DNA of 64,000 nucleotides from Candidatus Schneewindia gallinarum. Lineage in GTDB: Bacteria > Bacillota > Clostridia > Oscillospirales > Ruminococcaceae. Shown piece by piece: positions 59,102 to 64,000 of this stretch. The notes under the pieces are model-generated. The model had not been told where the DNA came from, ran no database searches, and saw nothing but the letters and a program-made list of their open reading frames with translations. Every line of letters begins with the position of its first letter. Position 1 is the first letter of the stretch. The DNA lies in NCBI GenBank assembly GCA_904420175.1, contig CAJFUF010000023.1, forward strand, positions 1-64,000. The letters are read 5' to 3'. The position numbers and the translations under genes were made by a program.

Positions 59102-59833
59102 TTACCGGTTGATGTTTTTCACTGCACTGTAGGGTATCCCCGGCGCGTCATCCCACGGCTGAAGCATGGAATGGATCAGCGCCCTTTCGATAACCTGCGA
59201 AATTTTATGCCCACTTTTCGCATAGGCGCCACAGTAGACTGCCTCCAAATACCGATAAAACGGCATTTTGCGCCCCTGATGATGGGAGGAGGGATAATTG
59301 ATATCCTCCTGAAGTGCAATCCAGGGAATCAGGTCGCTTAACTCTGCAGTGGTAAAGGGGCGTGCGTTCCCCCTGGCGTTGTACTCTTTTCCAAGGCTTT
59401 TGTGAAGGGCGGCTACCTTGCCTGTAAAATTGTCTGGAAGCGGCCCGGTCCGCAACCCGGAAAGCGCCCCATACCGTGCCGGGCTGATACCGGTGCCGTA
59501 CTCCGCCAGGCTGATAAGCCAGCAGTTCCATTCACTTATCATATGTTTGTTGCACCAGGCTTTAAAATACAGATCCACAAGGATGTTGACATGGGAGATG
59601 GCCGTCCATTCACCGGCTTCGGAAAGCTTCGCTTCCACCCGGTAATCATACACAATCCCATTGCCTTGCACTTTGCTTTTGTAGCCTGGGAAACAGATAC
59701 GCATGGGCAGGGAGGAGTGGACGCAGGAAAGAGGGACCGAGTGCGTGTTCCACCGCCCCGCCCTTGCCAGCGCAGAGAAATCAACTTCACGAAATGCCTG
59801 CAGCAGCGTCTCTTTCATCTGGGTGTAGTTCAA
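59102..59833 (-). CDS. Protein of unknown function (243 aa)
   Basis: I do not recognise a family. No signal peptide or membrane segment. The N-terminal half is beta-rich (FPGYKSKVQGNGIVYDYRVEAKL); the middle has WCNKHMISEWNCWLISLAEYG with two Cys and three Trp; the C-terminal half is helical with HQGRKMPFYRYLEAVYCGAY. It lies 22 bases upstream of the MATE gene and 32 bases downstream of the methyltransferase at 59866 on the same strand, so co-transcription is likely. Confidence 0.6.
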   Translation of the reverse strand: MNYTQMKETLLQAFREVDFSALARAGRWNTHSVPLSCVHSSLPMRICFPGYKSKVQGNGIVYDYRVEAKLSEAGEWTAISHVNILVDLYFKAWCNKHMISEWNCWLISLAEYGTGISPARYGALSGLRTGPLPDNFTGKVAALHKSLGKEYNARGNARPFTTAELSDLIPWIALQEDINYPSSHHQGRKMPFYRYLEAVYCGAYAKSGHKISQVIERALIHSMLQPWDDAPGIPYSAVKNINR

Positions 59834-59865
59834 CTTTCTCCCTCCTTGGACTGTGGGCAGACTTT

Positions 59866-61257
59866 CTACCTCATCGTATCAGGCTGCCCGTCCGGCGCCT
59901 CTGTACGCGTCAAAAGGCAGGCGGCCTCTACGTGGGTCGTGCGGGGGAACATGTCCACCGGCTGGACATACTGCGGGACAAACCCGTATGCAGCCAGGGA
60001 CTGGATGTCCCGCGCCATGGTGGCAGGATTGCAGGATACCATGACCACCCTTTCCGGAGACATATCGCGGATGGCGCTTAAGGCGGCAGCACTGCATCCC
60101 GCCCTGGGCGGATCGACAATGACGACGTCGGGGCGCAGCCCCTCCTCCGACAGCTGGCGGGCAGCCTGCCCCGCGTCTGCGCACAGGAAACGGGCGTTTT
60201 GAATACCGGCCCGCCGGGCATTCTCGGCGGCGTTGTCCACTGCCTCCGGAATGACCTCCACACCGGTGAGCTGTTTGGCGCGGCCTGCCATGGTCAGGCC
60301 GATGGATCCGGTGCCGCAGTACAGATCTAAAATATGTTTGCCATCCGGCTGCGCCGCCTGGGCGGCCGCCTCATACAGCCGCTCTGCCCCGGCAGGATTG
60401 ACCTGAAAGAAGGCGAGGGGAGAAATTTGAAAATCCACCCCAAGCAGGCTGTCCGTCAGTGAGTTTTGCCCATACAGGACCCGGCACCGGCTGCCAAGAA
60501 TAACATTTCCCCGCCGGGTGTTCACATTAATAAGCACGGAGACGATCTCCGGATGGCGCGCAGTCAGCATGCTGCAAAGTTCAGCTTCCTTCGGAAGCCG
60601 GGTACCGTTCAGCACAAGGCAGACCATCACGTCACCGGTTTTTTTGGATCTGCGCAGGTACAAATGCCTGACAAGCCCTTCCCTCGTCGTTTCATCGTAA
60701 GGCGGTATGCGGTATCGGGTCAAAAAGTCTGCCACATCGTGCATGATGGAGGAAAAATTCTCCGGCTGCAGCAGACAGTCCTCAAAAAAGACAACACGGT
60801 GGCTGCGTGGCGCATAGAAGCCGAAGCCGACGCTGCCGTCCGGCTTCCGCGCGCAGGGCAGCTGCGCCTTGTGACGGTACCGCTCCTGCAAGGGGGAGGG
60901 GAGAATGGGCCGCACAGGGACAGACAGCCCGCCAATACGCTGCAACGCATCGGTCACCTGACGCTGTTTCAATTCAAGCTCCGCCTCATACCGGATGTGC
61001 CGCAGGCTGCACCCTCCACAGCGGGCAAAATAGGGGCAGTCCGCCGGGATGCGGTCGGGGGAAGGATGCAGCACCTCCAGCAGCTTCCCATAGCAGTACT
61101 GCTTTTTTTCTGAAACAATTTTTATGCGCGCCGTGTCGCCCACAGCCGCACCCGGCACAAAGACGGCCACCCCGTCAGCCCGTCCTACGCCATATCCCTG
61201 TGTGGTAAGACCGGTTATCTCAACGTCATATTCCTTGTTTTTCAGCGTTCCCTTCAT
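59866..61257 (-). CDS. rlmD: RlmCD-type 23S rRNA uracil-C5 methyltransferase with TRAM domain
   Basis: 463 residues. The first ~60 form a TRAM RNA-binding domain (EYDVEITGLTTQGYGVGRAD). A Cys cluster follows (CPYFARCGGCSLRH near 87-100). The methylase has LDLYCGTGSIGLTMAG, VDPPRAGCSAA and the catalytic Cys in VMVSCNPATMARDIQSL. In Firmicutes RlmCD methylates U747 and U1939 of 23S rRNA. A paralogue without TRAM lies at 56546, so one of the two may have another target. Confidence 0.9.
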   Translation of the reverse strand: MKGTLKNKEYDVEITGLTTQGYGVGRADGVAVFVPGAAVGDTARIKIVSEKKQYCYGKLLEVLHPSPDRIPADCPYFARCGGCSLRHIRYEAELELKQRQVTDALQRIGGLSVPVRPILPSPLQERYRHKAQLPCARKPDGSVGFGFYAPRSHRVVFFEDCLLQPENFSSIMHDVADFLTRYRIPPYDETTREGLVRHLYLRRSKKTGDVMVCLVLNGTRLPKEAELCSMLTARHPEIVSVLINVNTRRGNVILGSRCRVLYGQNSLTDSLLGVDFQISPLAFFQVNPAGAERLYEAAAQAAQPDGKHILDLYCGTGSIGLTMAGRAKQLTGVEVIPEAVDNAAENARRAGIQNARFLCADAGQAARQLSEEGLRPDVVIVDPPRAGCSAAALSAIRDMSPERVVMVSCNPATMARDIQSLAAYGFVPQYVQPVDMFPRTTHVEAACLLTRTEAPDGQPDTMR

Positions 61258-61320
61258 GCAGTTCTGTCCTTTACCGATTTACTGCCTACATCATAGCACA
61301 CTTTCCAGACAAAGAAAACA

Positions 61321-61348
61321 AAAAGGAGAAGCTTTCGCTTCTCCTTTT
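61321..61348 (-). terminator. Terminator of the HtrA gene
   Basis: Stem AAAAGGAGAAGC (61321-61332) with GCTTCTCCTTTT (61337-61348) and TTTC loop; on the minus strand TTTTGTTTTC follows. It lies 16 bases after the gene end. Confidence 0.8.
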
Positions 61349-61364
61349 CAATGAAAAATCTGTT

Positions 61365-62741
61365 TTAGGTGTTACTTGTCTCCAGTTCACTCAGCACCAC
61401 CTGGGTGGTGTTGTAGTTGCCGGACAGCGCACTATAATAGGTGACATCCACGGTGTCGCCCGGCTTTAGGTCCTTGATATAGTCGAGGAAAACAGTGGCG
61501 CTGGTGATATCCGTGTCACCCACCTTGGTAATGACGTCGCCCTTGGAGATCCCTGCGTTCGAAACGTTTTCAGAGTTGATGTCCGCCACATAGATGCCCA
61601 CGGGCAGGCCGTAAAAACGGGCCATAGTGGAATCAATCATTCTGTAGGAAATACCGAAAACAGCACGGTCTTTAACATAGCCGTACTCCTTCAGGCTTGT
61701 GATAATGGGCTGCGCCTCATTGATGGAGATGGCGAAACCAAGTCCCTCGTAGCCTTCGGCCACAATTTTGCTGGAGTTGATACCCACCACCTGGCCGTAC
61801 AGGTTCACCAGCGGGCCGCCGGAGTTACCAGGGTTGATGGCCGCATCGGTCTGAATGCAGTGCATGGTGTATCCGTCGGAATTGGCAATGTCACGGCCCA
61901 CTGCGGACACGCTGCCGAAGGTCGCGGAGGAACGGAACTCCGACCCGCCCGGGTTGCCGATGGCAATGACGTCGTCGCCGATTTGCAGCTCGTCTGCGTC
62001 ACCGAACTCCGCAGCGGTCAGGCCGCTGGCGTTGATTTTAATAAGGGCAAGGTCGGTAAAGCTGTCGCTTCCCACAACTGTGGCCTCATACTGCGTGCCG
62101 TCATAGAGGATGACGTTCAGCGCTTGGGCGCCGTCCACCACATGGGCGTTGGTGATGATGTAGCCGTCCTCCGACATGATGATGCCGGAACCCTCACTGC
62201 TGACGGAGGGTTCAGAATCCCTGCCGGAGCCGGTCAGGTTCTGAATGCACACCACAGAGGGCAGTACCTTGGCGGCAGCCTGCTGTTTTGTCAGCTTTTC
62301 GCCGGTGTTCACCTGTGTGGTGGAAGAACCTTCGTCGCCGTTTTGGTTAATTGTAAAGGCCTGGCCACCGCTGGAAGAGCCGCCCACATCAACAATGCCT
62401 GCGTTAATCAGGGCGACAAACCCGCCCACAGAAGCGGCGCTTATCATCACCACAGCCAGTACCGCTGCGATGATGCGCACGCTTGCGCGCTTCGTAAATT
62501 TCTTTTTCGGTTTCTTTTCTTTTTTCTTCGGCGGCTCCTGCCTTGTATATGCGGCGTAGTAGGCGTCTGCCTCACTGCCTGCACGGAAGGGCGCCTGCCA
62601 TGAGGAGGTGCTTCCGCTGCTTGCACCTGCGCCTTCTGTCGAACTGTTCTGCGCTGTCCCGGCGGCGTCCTGTGCGCTGCTTTGACGGAACGCATCCTTT
62701 GCTTTATTTACAAAGAGATCAAACTCGTTTTCTCTGTTCAT
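61365..62741 (-). CDS. htrA: HtrA/DegP-type membrane serine protease with PDZ domain
   Basis: 458 residues. A Ser/Lys-rich cytoplasmic N-terminus, a membrane helix (VRIIAAVLAVVMISAASVGGFVALI near 95-119), then a trypsin-like protease with the triad ITNAHVVDG (His ~202), DLALIKI (Asp ~230) and GNSGGPLV (Ser ~306). The last ~100 residues form a PDZ domain (GISKGDVITKVGDTDI). It degrades misfolded proteins at the outer face of the membrane. It diverges from the two-component system next door, a common pairing in envelope stress. Confidence 0.93.
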   Translation of the reverse strand: MNRENEFDLFVNKAKDAFRQSSAQDAAGTAQNSSTEGAGASSGSTSSWQAPFRAGSEADAYYAAYTRQEPPKKKEKKPKKKFTKRASVRIIAAVLAVVMISAASVGGFVALINAGIVDVGGSSSGGQAFTINQNGDEGSSTTQVNTGEKLTKQQAAAKVLPSVVCIQNLTGSGRDSEPSVSSEGSGIIMSEDGYIITNAHVVDGAQALNVILYDGTQYEATVVGSDSFTDLALIKINASGLTAAEFGDADELQIGDDVIAIGNPGGSEFRSSATFGSVSAVGRDIANSDGYTMHCIQTDAAINPGNSGGPLVNLYGQVVGINSSKIVAEGYEGLGFAISINEAQPIITSLKEYGYVKDRAVFGISYRMIDSTMARFYGLPVGIYVADINSENVSNAGISKGDVITKVGDTDITSATVFLDYIKDLKPGDTVDVTYYSALSGNYNTTQVVLSELETSNT

Positions 62742-62891
62742 ATCGCAACATCCTTTCGCTTTATTGCCTTTAGTTTATCGCAGACCTACGTTAAAAGTAT
62801 GACCTGTTTATTAAGTTTTTTTGCTTTTTTGGTGTTCCCTTTTTCATACTCGTTTCACGCGGTTATCACAAAAGAAATTTATCATATTTTA

Positions 62892-62900
62892 TGGTATAAT
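62892..62900 (+). promoter_or_regulatory. Extended -10 promoter of the two-component system
   Basis: TGGTATAAT with TATAAT at 62895-62900, part of TATGGTATAATAT as also found before pncB and the PBP. The -35 is weak. It lies about 70 bases before the response regulator. Confidence 0.55.
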
Positions 62901-62971
62901 ATTAAGAAGAATTTTGCAATGGCCGCCGGCCCGCGCAGTGCCGGGGGAAGCAGAAAGGGAGGGTCCGTCGG

Positions 62972-63664
62972 ATGAAACGTATCCTGGTTGTTGACGATGA
63001 AAAAAATATTCGTGAGGTGCTGCGCGAGTACGCTGAGTTTGAGGGCTACGCCGTGGAGGAGGCAGAGGACGGCATGCAGGCCATTAACCTGTGTAAGGAA
63101 AGGGACTACGACCTGATTATTATGGATGTGATGATGCCGAAAATTGACGGGTTTACCGCCTGCAAGGAAATCCGCAAGGTGAAAAGGATCCCGGTGCTGA
63201 TGCTGTCCGCCCGCGGGGAGGAGTATGACAAGCTGTTCGGCTTTGAAATGGGGATTGACGACTATGTGGTCAAGCCCTTCTCACCGAAGGAGGTAATGGC
63301 CCGCGTCCGCGTCATTATCAACCGGAACAGCAGTGGTTCCGCAAGGGAGGAGGCGTATCCCAAAATGCAGTACGACGGCCTGCTGATTGACACGGCCGCC
63401 CACAACATTTTTATCGACGGGCAGAAAATCGACTTCACCCCCAAGGAGTATGACCTGCTGGTCTACCTTGTTAAAAATGAGGGGATCGCCCTCTCAAGGG
63501 AGAAGCTGCTCAGCGACGTGTGGGGCTATGACTACTACGGGGACGACCGCACGGTGGACACCCATATCAAGATGCTGCGCGGGCATCTTGGAAAATACCG
63601 CGACTATATTGTGACCTTAAGGGGACTCGGCTATAAATTCGAAGTGCCGGGGAAAGAGCAATGA
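62972..63664 (+). CDS. OmpR/PhoB-family response regulator
   Basis: 230 residues: receiver domain (phospho-acceptor D52 in IIMDVMMPK, D8/D9, T/S at S79, K101 in VVKPF) and a C-terminal winged-helix DNA-binding domain (FTPKEYDLLVYLV, WGYDYYGDDRTVDTHI and TLRGLGYKFE). It acts with the kinase that overlaps it by four bases. Target genes cannot be read from this window, but the divergent htrA makes envelope stress a sensible guess. Confidence 0.94.
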   Translation: MKRILVVDDEKNIREVLREYAEFEGYAVEEAEDGMQAINLCKERDYDLIIMDVMMPKIDGFTACKEIRKVKRIPVLMLSARGEEYDKLFGFEMGIDDYVVKPFSPKEVMARVRVIINRNSSGSAREEAYPKMQYDGLLIDTAAHNIFIDGQKIDFTPKEYDLLVYLVKNEGIALSREKLLSDVWGYDYYGDDRTVDTHIKMLRGHLGKYRDYIVTLRGLGYKFEVPGKEQ

Positions 63665-64000
63665 AACGCCCCCATTTTAAAAATTTAAGAAGCATGAAGT
63701 ACAGAATGTGGCTGTACTTTGCGCTGTTTGCCGCCCTTACGCTGACGCTTGTCTGGCTTTTACAGGTGGTGTTTCTCGGCAATTATTATGAGCCGATGAA
63801 GCTGAATGAGATCACAAATATCGGCCGCCAGCTTGAGCAGGCCGCCCACCGGGAGGGGATTTTCTCCTTCGGCACGTACAGCTATCCCAGTGAAACCCTG
63901 CGGGAGATGATGCAGGAGCAGTCGTACAAAAACGGTGTAACGGTCATGATTATTAAAATTGACCTGTTGTCCGGAAAGGGGATGGCGGTCTATTCCCCCC
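63661..64000 (+). CDS. Sensor histidine kinase, N-terminal part, runs off the window
   Basis: The ATG overlaps the response regulator stop (ATGA). The 113 visible codons give a basic start (MKRPHFKNLRSMKYRMW), one membrane segment (LYFALFAALTLTLVWLLQVVFL near 18-39), and the beginning of an extracytoplasmic sensor domain (REGIFSFGTYSYPSETL). The kinase domain lies beyond 64000. This is a typical two-component operon layout. Confidence 0.85.
   Translation, partial: MKRPHFKNLRSMKYRMWLYFALFAALTLTLVWLLQVVFLGNYYEPMKLNEITNIGRQLEQAAHREGIFSFGTYSYPSETLREMMQEQSYKNGVTVMIIKIDLLSGKGMAVYSP

Noticed and set aside
1-64000. CRISPR arrays, transposases and prophage genes
   Set aside because: No regularly spaced repeats, transposase motifs or phage structural genes were found in the window.

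Overview
The window reads as chromosomal DNA of a spore-forming anaerobic member of the Clostridia, most like the Oscillospiraceae/Ruminococcaceae. The support is a fairly GC-rich genome with Firmicutes-type promoters and strong Shine-Dalgarno sites, sporulation genes (yqfC, yqfD, a ylbJ-like gene), the chain phoH-ybeY-dgkA-era-yqzL-recO-mutS2, a six-gene Rnf complex, a T-box-controlled leucine operon and a short-form HisG/HisZ histidine operon. The species is not assigned. Most of the window is housekeeping sequence. I see no CRISPR array, insertion sequence, prophage or rRNA.

Layout. 1-3.4 kb: a lower-GC accessory patch with two tandem lipoprotein paralogues (the first cut by the window edge) and a large membrane protein. 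3.4-9.5 kb, minus strand: an orphan Dam-type adenine methylase with an N-terminal DNA-binding domain; a PfkB kinase with two SIS-domain proteins behind a promoter/operator; an XRE regulator with a partner of unknown function; a CGGC-domain protein lacking a normal start; then tRNA-Thr(CGT). 9.9-12.2 kb: a small membrane protein and a clostripain-like lipoprotein. 12.2-20.6 kb: a complete ten-gene histidine operon (hisZGDCBHAF-IE-J). 20.7-29.7 kb: sporulation and RNA/DNA maintenance genes. 29.8-31.6 kb, minus: thioredoxin reductase and uridine phosphorylase. 31.7-36.7 kb: rnfCDGEAB. 36.7-41.1 kb: ribokinase facing three nucleoside hydrolase paralogues, then a DtxR/MntR regulator. 41.2-47.5 kb, minus: leuA-cimA-leuC-leuD-leuB behind a T-box with a CUC (Leu) specifier. 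47.6-52.2 kb: pncB, a BofC-like small protein, and a class A penicillin-binding protein behind a structured leader. 52.3-61.3 kb, minus: azlCD, two MATE transporters, mutY, a DUF3783 protein and two RlmCD-type rRNA methyltransferases. 61.4-64 kb: HtrA protease divergent from a two-component system, whose kinase runs off the end.

How the parts connect. Uridine phosphorylase, the three nucleoside hydrolases and the ribokinase form a nucleoside/ribose salvage group. The leu operon carries citramalate synthase, so its LeuCD and LeuB can serve both leucine and threonine-independent isoleucine synthesis. Rnf couples ferredoxin and NAD to an ion gradient. The histidine operon is self-contained because the PHP phosphatase HisJ replaces the phosphatase half missing from HisB.

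The most interesting items are regulatory or architectural: a promoter whose -35 box lies in the loop of the rnfB terminator, perfect inverted repeats over the rnf and SIS promoters, a multi-hairpin leader before the penicillin-binding protein, a promoter-plus-terminator RNA before the DUF3783 gene, a CxxCxxCxxC tail on RnfE, and a PfkB kinase with Asn in place of the catalytic Asp. All starts, promoters and RNA folds were read by eye, without searches or folding programs.
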